Assembly: GCA_010672785.1 (NCBI GenBank)
Contig: JAAHFX010000009.1
Span: 570,448-634,447 of the forward strand
Source of the DNA: Sphaerospermopsis sp. SIO1G1
Lineage (GTDB): Bacteria; Cyanobacteriota; Cyanobacteriia; Cyanobacteriales; Nostocaceae
Length of the DNA stretch: 64,000 bases
Direction: 5' to 3'
The notes below the pieces were generated by a model. It had not been told where the DNA came from. It searched no databases and was given only the letters and a program-made list of their open reading frames with translations. A program made the translations under genes and the position numbers. Positions within the stretch are counted from its first letter, which is position 1. Each line of letters opens with the position of its first letter. Shown in pieces: positions 1-8,692 of this stretch.

Positions 1-318
1 ATCTGCACCAGCTAATAAAGCACCACTCAAATCTGATTCATTCAAATGAGTATTAGTTAGTATTGCCTGAGTTAAATTTGCACCACATAAAATTACTTCT
101 GATAAATGGGCATTTTCTAATTTTGTTCCTCTCAAGTCTGCCTTACTTAAATTTGCTCCTGTTAAAGATGCACCTGTTAAATCAGCATCTCTGAGATCCG
201 CTCTGGCAAAATCTATACCACCTAAGTTAGCTCCCCGTAAATTTGCAGAGGGTAATTTAATTCCATTGAAACTTCTTTCACCTCTGGCATATTTAGTGAA
301 CAGTTCTTGTGTATTCAT
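1..318 (-). CDS. Pentapeptide-repeat protein, C-terminal part beyond window edge
   Basis: The frame opens at an ATG whose complement is at 316-318 and stays open for 106 codons to the window edge, so the C-terminus is missing. From about residue 24 it runs in A(N/D)LxG-type pentapeptides (for example ANLRG, ADLRD, ANLSK, ADLRG), the signature of a right-handed quadrilateral beta-helix. The first 20 residues are a short non-repeat cap. There is no signal peptide or membrane segment in the visible part. Such proteins are very common in filamentous cyanobacteria and mostly have no known function. Family call is secure; role unknown. Confidence 0.85.
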   Translation of the reverse strand, partial: MNTQELFTKYARGERSFNGIKLPSANLRGANLGGIDFARADLRDADLTGASLTGANLSKADLRGTKLENAHLSEVILCGANLTQAILTNTHLNESDLSGALLAGAD

Positions 319-584
319 AATGATTAGTTCCTGTGACTTAGGGAGCAAAATTTTAAATAATTAATATATAATTTATAACTTTAAATCATTGACTATAGGG
401 AGAATTGTAATTAAATAATAACATTTTTGATCAGCCCTACTTCCTTTCCTAACTATTAAATTTATTTTGCATGACTAAGCTGTTGTGCATTTAATTTGTG
501 TAAGTCTGGCAGATAAGATGTCTACCCCACAAGACTTAACTATTTTAAGATTATCTAATTTAGGTGCGTAACAGCTTACTTATT

Positions 585-631
585 TAAAAAATCCGACTAG
601 TATCAATTACAATGATTTTCCTAGCCGGACT
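585..631 (-). terminator. Rho-independent terminator after the RRM gene
   Basis: On the minus strand an 11-bp stem (AGTCCGGCTAG paired with CTAGTCGGATT, with two G-U wobbles) is formed by 621-631 and 590-600. A run of six T residues follows (complement of 586-591). It lies about 100 nt past the stop codon of the RNA-binding protein gene and points the right way to end its transcript. Confidence 0.65.
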
Positions 632-731
632 AATTCTTATTGATTTATAGCGAAATAGTTTTTAGCGATTTACTACCTGTATAAGTAGGAACTTTTGCTA
701 CGATATTATAATGCTATTCTTAATAATATTT

Positions 732-1001
732 TTAAGAATAACTATTTCGTCGGTTATCCTCCCGAGGTTTAGCTTTATTAACTCTTAATTGACGACCCAT
801 CCATTCCGCACTGTCTAATTCTGCGATCGCAGCTTCTTCTTGTGCGTCTTCGCTCATATCAATAAAAGCAAATCCCCGCATCTTTCCAGTTTCACGGTCT
901 GTGGGTAAGACAATTCTTTTAACCTCACCGTACTCAGCAAACACGGCTCTTAAGTCTGCTTCAGTGGCGCGGTAAGAAAGATTTCCAACGTAGATAGTCA
1001 T
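732..1001 (-). CDS. RRM-type RNA-binding protein (cyanobacterial Rbp family)
   Basis: An 89-residue protein that is essentially one RNA-recognition motif. RNP2 is IYVGNL at residues 3-8 and RNP1 is RGFAFIDM at about 42-49; both carry the aromatic residues that stack on RNA. It ends in a short charged tail and lacks the Gly-rich C-terminus of the cold-induced RbpA type. Cyanobacterial Rbp proteins bind single-stranded RNA and several are cold-regulated or affect mRNA localisation. It is monocistronic, with a long AT-rich upstream region and a clear terminator downstream. Family call is secure; which paralog cannot be told from sequence alone. Confidence 0.93.
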   Translation of the reverse strand: MTIYVGNLSYRATEADLRAVFAEYGEVKRIVLPTDRETGKMRGFAFIDMSEDAQEEAAIAELDSAEWMGRQLRVNKAKPREDNRRNSYS

Positions 1002-1401
1002 TATTAGTCATGTAATTTTCGACAAAACGCGATGATTCAGCTATAAATTGGGATGTAGTAAACTGTAAGCCTGGCACAGTTACTTGTGATTTATAGATGG
1101 CAAAAGTGGTAGGATTATAGCTATAGGAATTTACTATATCTAAATAGCCAATTTGCCATTAAACTGAACAAACGCATCTGCCAATTATGATAACTGATCG
1201 TGACATTTTCCATAGTATGGTATTTTACAAAGAGTTATAAGACAAATTTATATACCTTGTGAATTTCCAACTAAGTCTGCTTCCAACATTTGTCAGTCAA
1301 AATTTCAGTACAGTTACAGCTTTTCAGTGTGACTGAACTAGGGTATAAGAATGACTCTACATCAACCGTTAGCCTAGAGTGGCTAACGATAAAACCTTTG
1401 T
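1002..1401. other. 400-bp spacer upstream of the RRM gene
   Basis: There is no coding potential of usable length. The stretch serves as the 5' region of the RRM gene (minus strand) and the 3' region of the next minus-strand gene. Cyanobacterial rbp genes often have long leaders, so part of it may be transcribed, but no specific regulatory motif was recognised. The one clear structure is the 8-bp perfect hairpin at 1367-1388, listed separately. Confidence 0.5.
1367..1388 (-). terminator. Perfect 8-bp hairpin, possible transcription end
   Basis: CGTTAGCC at 1367-1374 pairs with GGCTAACG at 1381-1388 around a 6-nt loop. It starts 14 nt beyond the stop codon of the 95-residue gene on the minus strand, a position typical of a terminator, but no T-run follows on that strand. 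It could instead be an mRNA-stabilising hairpin. Confidence 0.4.
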
Positions 1402-1689
1402 TTAGTCAATAGAAATTCTTTGAGGACCGGAATTTTTACTATTCTCTGCTTTGGGGAGAGTTGTAGATGATACCTCTGAAGAATTGTATTTGTTTAGCCA
1501 AGTCTTGACGGGATCTTCGTTTAAGTTAAGCTTGAGAACACCAGAAACAAAACCACCCATAAATGATACAGGATGTTCGGTTAGTTCTTTGAATAGAGGT
1601 GATAATTCACTAATAAACATTACATTCTCCAAGTATTGCCGTAAAATTATTAATTCTTTACTAATCTTAACAGATTCTCCAGAAGCCAT
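1402..1689 (-). CDS. Conserved cyanobacterial protein of unknown function, 95 aa
   Basis: No named domain is recognised. The centre, HPVSFMGGFVSGVLKLNLNE at about residues 39-58, looks like a block conserved in Nostocales proteins as I recall them. It holds a short Gly-rich hydrophobic segment that could be a membrane-associated helix or a buried strand, followed by a polar, Ser-rich tail. No signal peptide. A frame of similar size on the opposite strand (1451-1720) has no recognisable content and is taken as the shadow. The gene diverges from the DUF3598 gene, with an 80-bp shared promoter region. Confidence 0.6.
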   Translation of the reverse strand: MASGESVKISKELIILRQYLENVMFISELSPLFKELTEHPVSFMGGFVSGVLKLNLNEDPVKTWLNKYNSSEVSSTTLPKAENSKNSGPQRISID

Positions 1690-1768
1690 AAATTATAGAG
1701 TTAAGGTCTATTCGTGTTAAATATGTATTAGCATATAATAAGCAATTTCAATAAACCAATAAATTTAT

Positions 1769-2599
1769 ATGGCTAATAACTGGGAAAACTTTCTCAAAAA
1801 TTTGGGTGAATGGCGGGGTTCATTTACGCAGATATCTCCCAAGGTCGAAATACTTAATTCCACTCCTAGTATTTTAAATTTAGAAGCATTTGATAATAAT
1901 CAAGTTGTAATGTTTAGAATTAGGCGTTTTGGTGAGGGTGGTTATGATAGTAAACCTACACAAGATTATCAACAAGAATATCGTTCTATAGGCAGACAAA
2001 ATATATTTTTTGAGAATGGATCTTTTTCTAAAGGCTCATTACAACTAGCACCATTTACAGAATTCGGAGCAGAATATGGTTTTGTAGATAATGACAGGCG
2101 ATCGCGCTTGGTGCAATTATTTGATAAACAAGGAAACTTCAGTAATTTAACCTTAATTAGAGAATTTCGCAGTGGCACAGATGCTATTGAACGTCCACCA
2201 TTAACAGTAGAACAACTAATTGGTAAATGGGAAGGAAAAGCCTATACAGTCTATTCAGACATGAGACCTTCAGAAAGGAGTAACAGTTATTTAGAAATTA
2301 AAGAAATAAACAATGAATATGTAGAGCAAACACTAACATTTGCTGAGAAAACTATCACATCAACAGCCAAAATAGCAGATAAAAAACTAATTTTTGAAAA
2401 AGAGGGAAATACCCAAGAAATTCTCTTGTTACCCGACGGAATTTCTAGTAATGTTCCCTCCCAACTCCAATTAAGAAAACCCTTCATTGTCGAAGCTGGT
2501 TGGTTAGTTAGAGAAAACGAAAGACAACGTTTAATTCGTACTTACAACGAAACAGGAGAATGGGTAAGTTCCACTCATGTGATTGAAGTAAAAATTTGA
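1769..2599 (+). CDS. DUF3598 family protein
   Basis: A 276-residue protein matching the cyanobacterial DUF3598 pattern: WENFLKNLGEW at the N-terminus, and a second similar unit beginning LIGKWEGKAYTVYSD near residue 150. This gives the look of two lipocalin-like (calycin) beta-barrels in tandem. There is no signal peptide, so it should be cytoplasmic. DUF3598 proteins share the calycin fold of the phycobilin lyases CpcS/CpcT, but no lyase activity can be claimed here. Start is the ATG at 1769; the spacer before it is AT-rich with no strong ribosome-binding site. Family call likely, function unknown. Confidence 0.8.
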   Translation: MANNWENFLKNLGEWRGSFTQISPKVEILNSTPSILNLEAFDNNQVVMFRIRRFGEGGYDSKPTQDYQQEYRSIGRQNIFFENGSFSKGSLQLAPFTEFGAEYGFVDNDRRSRLVQLFDKQGNFSNLTLIREFRSGTDAIERPPLTVEQLIGKWEGKAYTVYSDMRPSERSNSYLEIKEINNEYVEQTLTFAEKTITSTAKIADKKLIFEKEGNTQEILLLPDGISSNVPSQLQLRKPFIVEAGWLVRENERQRLIRTYNETGEWVSSTHVIEVKI

Positions 2600-2612
2600 A
2601 GTAAGGGGTATC

Positions 2613-2647
2613 GGTGATTGGTGATTGGTGATTGGTGATTGGTGACT
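2613..2647. repeat. Heptamer tandem repeat (STRR), GGTGATT type
   Basis: About five head-to-tail copies of GGTGATT follow the DUF3598 stop codon. This is the STRR class described in heterocystous cyanobacteria; the same heptamer returns at 39222-39320 and, in reverse complement, at 6993-7027. The rest of the spacer up to 2918 holds an element of family A and no gene. Confidence 0.85.
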
Positions 2648-2717
2648 GGGAAAGAATTTTACTCTCGTTCCTAGTCTCCAGACTAGGAATGCAGTACAGA
2701 GTCTTTGACTCTTCTGA

Positions 2718-2809
2718 AGACTCATGCAAAACATCTCATGTAACCCTCATTCCTTTGTGTTTTCTGTGCCTGGGGTGATTCGTTTATTCCATAGCTTGTG
2801 CGTAAGTCA
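2718..2809 (+). mobile_element. Family A small element (MITE-like), decayed left end
   Basis: The right end reads TGCGTAAGTC (2799-2808). The left end is a decayed AGACTCATGCAAAAC where intact copies have AGGACTTACGCAAAAC. The core contains the family A words: fragments of CTCTGTGTTCTCTGTG, then TTATTCCATAGCTTG. It resembles the copy at 14175-14268 over its full length. Non-coding, about 92 bp, no transposase. Confidence 0.7.
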
Positions 2810-2918
2810 TATCTTCTAATAGAGGTCAAGGCAGAGCCTTTAGGAATTCATTCCCATACAGAGTATGGGAACGAGGAATTTTCTCACCAACTCCCCCTCT
2901 CCCCATCACCCCCTCATC

Positions 2919-3989
2919 TTATGAAGGTGACTGTTCAGGAAACATACACTTATCAGAGTCACAACCGCTAGGCCCTGCTTCTGGCATTTCCCCTAAATCA
3001 TAACGACTTAAAGCACTACAGAAATCATCGGTTTTCCGTCTCCCTTTTACCTCAACAGACAAACGCTCATAAGTTTCTTTATCTATCGGTTCAAAAGGTA
3101 AACGAGGGAAGGTTTGAATGTCGTCAAACCGCGCTAACAAAGCTGCGGAAATATAACCCTCATCGTTTTGGATAGCTTCATAGATGTGTGTACCCAAAAC
3201 TTCCACCTCTTCAGAACGTAATTCTAAAGTAGCTGAAGTGTTATGAGTTGTATAAAACTTCTGCACCTGCATGACAAAATCCAACTGTGCCAATACAGAA
3301 AACTTAGATACATCAATCACATCTGCTCCTGGTAAATCTGCCCAAGATACAGCAACGGGTATTTCCACTAACCATTCTGTACAACGAGGATCAAAAGGAT
3401 CATTGAGTAAGTTACCATTTTCATCTTTATCAGATTGAGATGGTACAACATTATACCCATAATCTATACAAGCCAAGGCTACAGGATCATTTTTACCGAA
3501 AGTGATCCGCCGAATAAATCTTTGCGCTTTGGGGGGATGCCAACCGGGAGATGCTCCACTTAAAAGGGATTTTGTCCCTGCTGGTTGCACAGTTGTACAA
3601 CGGTTGGGGCGTTTAATACCATGTTTGTCGCAATATTCCCAAACGGTTTTATGTACTATTTCTTTCCATTTGCTCAGGTATTTTTGCTCACCACGTTTGA
3701 ATATTAATCCTTCTGGGGTTTCAGGCCTTCCTTGTTCCCACCAGCGTAACCATTCCACACCAAAAGCATGAACAAAGAAGTCGAATAAACCAGTGAAGGA
3801 TACACCAACAATAGGATCAAGTTCCCGACTATATTGATAGCGGGGTTCTTGGAAGTGATGGTTTAATAATGCAGCAACAGATAAAGCACCAGCTTTGAAT
3901 GCTTCTTCTTGTTCTTTGTAGTTATCAGGATCTAGTTGGTTTAAGTGTAACTCTGCCAAGTTACAGTGGAAGTTAGTACCAATTATTTC
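2919..3989 (-). CDS. nrdJ: Class II ribonucleotide reductase, 3' exon (C-terminal 357 residues)
   Basis: This is the second exon of the adenosylcobalamin-dependent (monomeric, RTPR-type) ribonucleotide reductase, which makes dNTPs from NTPs. Translation resumes at GAA (3989-3987) in frame with the first exon, giving EIIGTNFHCNLAEL; the Cys in FHCN is the partner of the reducing Cys pair. The exon holds the second half of the alpha/beta barrel (PAGTKSLLSGASPGWHPP) and ends with the C-terminal shuttle cysteines in GCDSDKCMFPE. The TTG at 3957-3959 could be mistaken for a start, but residues before it are conserved reductase sequence. Spliced and intein-free, the protein would be about 765 residues, close to the roughly 740 of the lactobacillar enzyme. 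Confidence 0.9.
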   Translation of the reverse strand, partial: EIIGTNFHCNLAELHLNQLDPDNYKEQEEAFKAGALSVAALLNHHFQEPRYQYSRELDPIVGVSFTGLFDFFVHAFGVEWLRWWEQGRPETPEGLIFKRGEQKYLSKWKEIVHKTVWEYCDKHGIKRPNRCTTVQPAGTKSLLSGASPGWHPPKAQRFIRRITFGKNDPVALACIDYGYNVVPSQSDKDENGNLLNDPFDPRCTEWLVEIPVAVSWADLPGADVIDVSKFSVLAQLDFVMQVQKFYTTHNTSATLELRSEEVEVLGTHIYEAIQNDEGYISAALLARFDDIQTFPRLPFEPIDKETYERLSVEVKGRRKTDDFCSALSRYDLGEMPEAGPSGCDSDKCMFPEQSPS

Positions 3990-4237
3990 CAGTTTTGTTA
4001 TCCTAAAGGCTCTTTATCCTTTAGTTCTAGTGCTTTGATTCGCACTAGCTCGGAGTACATTTTCTACAGTTTCCTATAGTCCGGCACTCGTGGAAGTCTT
4101 ATATTCTCCATCGGAGGTTCAACTTCTACTCTCTACGGTGTTACAGGCTTTTTAGTTCCTGTACTTACCTCGGCATTAGCAATCTCAGCTTTCACCGATT
4201 TTACCGGATTTTTTACGTGAGGCAAGTATAATTATTT
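3990..4237 (-). mobile_element. Group I intron (248 nt, no homing endonuclease) in the reductase gene
   Basis: The upstream exon ends in T (AAC CCG TGT GGT, last base 4238) and the insert ends in G (3990), the U/G boundary rule of group I introns. Removing exactly 4237-3990 joins NPCG to EIIGTNFHCN in frame, restoring the reductase motif. The insert has stops in frame and strong hairpins: a GAAA tetraloop on CTATAG/CTGTAG (4064-4079, P8-like), flanked by CGGA/TCCG (4080-4083 with 4051-4054, P7-like), a 7-bp CTAGTGC/GCACTAG stem (4027-4048), and TACAGG/CCTGTA. No open frame inside. Group I introns in cyanobacterial reductase genes are established. Assignment of individual P stems is my inference. 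Confidence 0.82.
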
Positions 4238-6685
4238 ACCACACGGGTTGAGGCCATAGCGCCCTAAACGATGTTCTAATTCTTTTTCATCAATTTTTGG
4301 GTGATGTTCTTGTATCCATGCTTTAGCTTTTCCTTGTTGGTAAGCTTGCAAAAAGTCTTTTTTCAGTTCTGGGGTATTGAGTAAATCAATATTAGCTCTT
4401 GCTACTGCTTCACCAGCCCATTGAATTGCACCTTCACCACTGTAATATTGTTTTTGAACGGCGGCGATAGATTCTTCTAAGGTGGGTTTACGGTGGAAGA
4501 CTCTAGTATGGTTGGCCATGCGTAAAGCATCCCGTTCTGGATCTATGCGCCAGTTACCATCTTCACCTTGTTGCCAGAGGTTATCCTTTGCTGTTGCACC
4601 TTGTTGATCTTCTGAAATGAACTGTCTCATGCCGGCACTGTTATGAGTCAAATAACCATCACAGTAGAAACAATGAGCTTCTTCTACTTCAATGTCATAA
4701 GTATGAACATGATCGTAACTGCCTAAACCTTTAACAGTGACAGGAATATCTAGTGTGATATCAGCTTCAGCAATATAGCGTTCATAATTACTATCAACGG
4801 TACGAGAACCTTGAAAACCCATTTCTCGCATTTCGCTGTAGGTATAAGCCTCACGCATAATTGCACCAGGAACAGTAAAACCATACATTTTCAGTCCCTG
4901 ACGCAGTTCTCCCTTGACTGAATGAGGAGCAATTAAGGCGTTATAACGTTCTTTGAGGGCTGGTATGGTCAAATTGTACTTAATTTGCCATTCTTGCTTT
5001 TGGGGACGAATCGTTTTTGTTCTACCAGCAATACCCAAACTAGATAAAACAGCACCTACTTGTCGGATAAATGAGCGATAAACTGAGGTAACTAAATGAG
5101 GAGGGCGATTATTAATTGCTCCATCACTGTCCATTAATCCAGCTAAGTAAGCCGCCCTAATATCTACTGAACCTTGCAATATAAAACTAGGAATGACTAA
5201 GGGAACATTAGGCTGCTTGATATAGAAATGGAAGTATTCAGCAAACCGGATAGAAGAACAGACTGATTTAGCCGTGTTTTCTCCTCTCGCTATGCTATGA
5301 GTAGCAGTTAATCCAAATAATTCTAAGGCAGAATCTATTTTGGCTTGAATTCTTGCTGTTTGTTCATGCTGTAAGCCATTCATTGACCATTCAACACGCC
5401 CATAGGGTTTATCATGCTTATTCCTACCAAGGGCGACATAACCATCACCGTGAGTCAATCCAATCAGCCAAGCTACTTCAGGTGTGAGATCAGGAAATAT
5501 GAGAGATTTGGCTGTTCTGCTCTGGGAAGGTCTTGATTCGGTAAAATCAGCAGGGAGATGGGTAACTGTACCAGGCAAGATTTGGGTGTTGTGAAGTAGG
5601 CGATCGCCTTCCTCTAAAATAGCCAAAGATTTCCAGTGAACTTCTCCTTTTGCATCTGCTAAAACTGCTTGTCTGTGGTTTAAAGTTGCTCTAGGTTTAG
5701 TTGCATTTGTTTCAATTTCGTAAACATCCTGAAATCCTTGGTCGAATTTATCTACTACTCGACGGAATCCTAAAGGAGTTTGTACTAAGTCACCAACTTG
5801 CACATCTTGAATAGGTACAAGACCTTTCGAGGTATGAACTAAGGCATCTTCAGGAAGACAGCGCCTAATATTACCAGCAACTATACTTACAGCCGCTTCA
5901 TCAATTAACAAACAACATTCAACAGAGCTTAACTTTCTGCCTACAGCTTTATTGATAATATTGGCGCAGCGTTCATACAAGTCAGGTAATTTAACTGGGT
6001 TAGCAACACCACCAAAACCTTTCAGGGTTTCCCCAGATTTACGGACATCGCTAATATCTACAAGTACCTGGATTTCATCAGTAAAACGTTCATCGCTGGA
6101 GAGTTCTAACAGGTTTTGGTAGGATTTCACCCAACCTTCCCGACTGTCTCCTACATGGATAATAGCAGTGTTACCTTGTATATCGGTTTCTGTAAATTCT
6201 CGGCGTTTTTCTATAGGTGTGCTACCAACCTCACCTTTAATGGTGACATTTAAGTGATTACGGATAGTGGGCAATTGATTAATATACTGAGGTTCGATAA
6301 TAGCACCTGTGCCACAGCCCATCATGGCTAAGTCCATCATTAAACTGAAGGCTTTCCAATCAGTTAAGTTTGTAGAAGTGCAATTATAAGCTCCTGAAAA
6401 GTTCTTAGACTTAGCTAACCAGTCTGTGCCTCCAACCCACAACCAACGGCCACTGGGTAAGGACTTCATGCTACGCTGCATTTTTTCTAAGAGTAATGCT
6501 TCTTCCTGGGTAAGTTTGCCTAACTCCACTAAACCCTGTAAAGTGCGATCGCAAACATCATTCCAGGTTTCCCTTAAACCTGTTTTTGTGCGGCGGCTAT
6601 AAGTACGAAAAAATACAGGATTAGCCGCTGGAGCAGATTGGGGAAAATTTGCACTCTGGCGTTTACGTTCCAGTTCTTGAACCAT
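4238..6685 (-). CDS. nrdJ: Class II ribonucleotide reductase, 5' exon with in-frame intein
   Basis: N-terminal half of the B12-dependent reductase. Extein residues 1-275 include SGAYNCTSTN (Cys102, reducing Cys) and the allosteric N-region; the intein occupies residues 276-682; the extein resumes at SAGMRQF and ends at NPCG. After intein removal, the Cys of NPCG is residue 408, the same number as the thiyl-radical cysteine of the Lactobacillus enzyme. The exon ends at 4238; the reading frame runs two codons into the intron before a stop. Start is ATG 6685. It is alone, with no nrdR or thioredoxin neighbour. No cobalamin riboswitch was recognised upstream. Confidence 0.93.
4640..5860 (-). mobile_element. 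Intein with LAGLIDADG homing endonuclease in the reductase
   Basis: A 407-residue protein insert lies between GNIRR and SAGMRQF of the reductase. It begins with Cys (CLPEDALVHTSKGLVPIQDV, splicing block A), has the TLNHRQAV block B at about residue 335, two LAGLIDADG motifs (WLIGLTHGDGYV near 406-417 and YLAGLMDSDGAI near 513-524), block F (VHTYDIEVEEAHCFYCDGY) and ends HN before Ser+1. All nucleophiles for Class 1 protein splicing (Cys1, Asn-terminal, Ser+1) are present. Both endonuclease acidic residues appear intact, so homing activity is plausible. Confidence 0.95.
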
Positions 6686-7024
6686 AGTAAGTCTTGTTTC
6701 TGAATCACAAACTAAGACTATAACGCCAATTAGTTGTATTATGAAAGGTTGATAAATTTACCACTTTGTGATCTAAACTGGAAGTTATTTTTTGTATTTA
6801 TCGTAACATTTTTACATTTCTCATCTTCTAGTCTGACTGTAAATATTTGTATAAAATCTACATCTTCATACTTAAAAAACTAAGAAATTTAATATTATTC
6901 ATTCACATACCTCTAATAGAAGAAACTCGGTATAAATATTGATGTAGCAATGGCAGAAATTGAAATTGATAATTGATAATTAGCGACTATTCCCAATCAC
7001 CAATCACCAATCACCAATCACCAA
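6686..7024. other. 339-bp spacer between reductase and SLOG/GUN4 genes
   Basis: AT-rich, no gene. It holds the promoter side of the reductase (minus strand), the antitoxin-gene relic at 6916-6966 and a heptamer repeat at 6993-7027. No riboswitch-like conserved word was seen. Confidence 0.5.
6916..6966 (+). pseudogene. Relic of a ParD-like antitoxin gene fragment
   Basis: About 50 bp match the middle of the antitoxin gene at 9327-9593: both contain ATAGAAGAAACTCGG followed by nearly identical GATGTAGCAATGGCAGAAAT. In the intact gene these words are at 9465-9517. One or two bases are lost at the TCGGT junction, so the frame is broken. Past 6966 the similarity stops. It is on the same strand as the intact gene, 2.5 kb upstream. 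Confidence 0.75.
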
Positions 7025-7027
7025 TCA
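6993..7027. repeat. Heptamer tandem repeat (STRR), CCAATCA type, overlapping a stop codon
   Basis: Five copies of CCAATCA. The last copy supplies the TGA stop (complement of 7025-7027) of the SLOG/GUN4 gene, so repeat and coding end overlap. Confidence 0.85.
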
Positions 7028-8503
7028 ACATTGAAAAAAATTAACTGCTGTAAATTGAGAACCTGTAAAAATTGTTCCTTCTAAATTAGCTTTTTGAAAA
7101 AAAGTCTTTCCACATTGAACATTCTCTAAATTAGCTTCGTAAAGATTGGCAGAATAGAAGTTAGTTTGATTTAATTTACAATTACTCAGATTACTATAAC
7201 TAAAATCAGACTTGATAAAATAACAACCCGATAAATCTAAACCTTGTAAATCAATTCCTTGGAAATTACCTCTGCAAAAATTACACTCACCTTTAGATAT
7301 AGCATCTGTTAATTCTGCACGACTCCAAACCTTATTCTCAGGATAAATTATCCCACATCTTTCTAATAAACTTGCCACAAACAGAATAGCTTCCCATCCA
7401 ATACCTCCACCTCCTATAATTCCACTTCTAAGATTTGTATTAGTAGAATCGTACCAAAAAAACCAAGGTAGATAACCTGGTGGGAGCAGGTCTAATTTAA
7501 AATCGAGATCAAAATTTACTTCATCTCTATTATAACCAAGAATATAATCAGAACGACCAACTTTTTCCCTAAAATTATCTTGCCATTCCATATCATTATT
7601 AATTCTACTTTCCAGAATGACTTGATAGTAAATTAACCACTGCACACTAAACCCAAACCGACCTTGAGAATAATATACCCAAAGGCGATCAATTTCCCTT
7701 AAAATATGATCAGGAATTTTATCTAAATCCCCATAATGAATTAAGCCAGGATTTTCTAAATCCTTGGGTATTTTTTCATGAAAAAGAGCAAATGTAATTT
7801 CATTAGCTGCTTGCCAATTTCCTGCTACTAAAACATTTTCTAATTCGGTAATTAATGTTTCTTTAGTGTGTGTGAAGTTGGCTTTTTGTTCTAATGCTTG
7901 CTCAATCAGAATCATGATAGCCGTAGTAATTGTTTCTACTGAAGCTTTTGTATTATTAATATCTTGCCAAGCGGCTATAGCTGTTTCCGTGTACCATTGA
8001 TTTTTCAACCATTCAGAATTTGCTGTTAACTCTGTATAAACCGTCTTCGCTGCTCCTCCAGTACATCCTACGGGTATAACTATTGCCCCTGCTTTCAAAG
8101 CCCACTGTGCTTCTTGTAATGCTCCTGGACCACCTTCTAACAGTAAATACACTGGTGCTAAATGAGCTAAAACCCATCTTCTTTGTGGAAATGTATCACC
8201 TGCTGTGAGATTTTCTCCATAGTCATAAGGTATAAAACCTTTAGGTTGAATGTGTAAAATGCGGGAGGTACTTTCTGGTTTTTGATGTCGCCAAAAGCTG
8301 CGAGATAGAGTTTCTGGTACACCTGAGACACCACCTGTTAGCAGTACAATATCCTCTATTTGCGCCAGTTTGCGACCAGTGATTTCACAAATAGCAGGAG
8401 TAGAATGATTCCAGAATGAAGTGCTACCAATTACAGCTAGTCGTCGGGGAGTGGTGAAGTTATTTTCTAATTCGGTAATTAAACCATCGAGTGGGGATGA
8501 CAT
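7025..8503 (-). CDS. SLOG-like Rossmann domain - GUN4 - pentapeptide-repeat fusion protein
   Basis: Three regions are visible in 492 residues. Residues about 20-200 form a Rossmann/LOG-like domain: LAVIGSTSF, then LLTGGVSGVPETLSRSF, then LLEGGPGALQEAQWALKAG, the GGxG..E pattern of the SLOG/LOG superfamily that binds nucleotides. Residues about 213-350 look like GUN4: LVAGNWQAANEITF, then REIDRLWVYYSQGRFGFSVQW; GUN4 binds tetrapyrroles. Residues 405-492 carry pentapeptides (NLSNC, ANLYE, ANLEN, ANLEG). No signal peptide or membrane helix. It is divergent from the Panacea gene. The combination suggests a sensor, but substrate and output are unknown. Domain calls are from motif reading only. Confidence 0.8.
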   Translation of the reverse strand: MSSPLDGLITELENNFTTPRRLAVIGSTSFWNHSTPAICEITGRKLAQIEDIVLLTGGVSGVPETLSRSFWRHQKPESTSRILHIQPKGFIPYDYGENLTAGDTFPQRRWVLAHLAPVYLLLEGGPGALQEAQWALKAGAIVIPVGCTGGAAKTVYTELTANSEWLKNQWYTETAIAAWQDINNTKASVETITTAIMILIEQALEQKANFTHTKETLITELENVLVAGNWQAANEITFALFHEKIPKDLENPGLIHYGDLDKIPDHILREIDRLWVYYSQGRFGFSVQWLIYYQVILESRINNDMEWQDNFREKVGRSDYILGYNRDEVNFDLDFKLDLLPPGYLPWFFWYDSTNTNLRSGIIGGGGIGWEAILFVASLLERCGIIYPENKVWSRAELTDAISKGECNFCRGNFQGIDLQGLDLSGCYFIKSDFSYSNLSNCKLNQTNFYSANLYEANLENVQCGKTFFQKANLEGTIFTGSQFTAVNFFQC

Positions 8504-8692
8504 CGGTAAGTAAATTTTGTTTCCTAGTGTTTTCTCAGATGGTACTCAATCAAATAATCATATTGGGTGTAAAATAGGACAGTATAAAAAGTGGTAAGAT
8601 TCAAACCCTTGATTATAATTAGTAGATGATTTAGCAAAATTTGCTTATAGAGTAGAATAGGGATAAATATATAAACCAGCAGGGAGGTAATA

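Noticed and set aside
3502..3771. 89-residue plus-strand frame inside the reductase exon
   Set aside because: Shadow of conserved reductase sequence on the other strand.
3990..4237. Group II intron or simple frameshift in the reductase
   Set aside because: No GUGYG start or AY end; clean in-frame rejoining with U/G boundaries fits group I.
6686..6800. Cobalamin riboswitch upstream of the B12-dependent reductase
   Set aside because: Looked for the B12-box type conserved words and found none.
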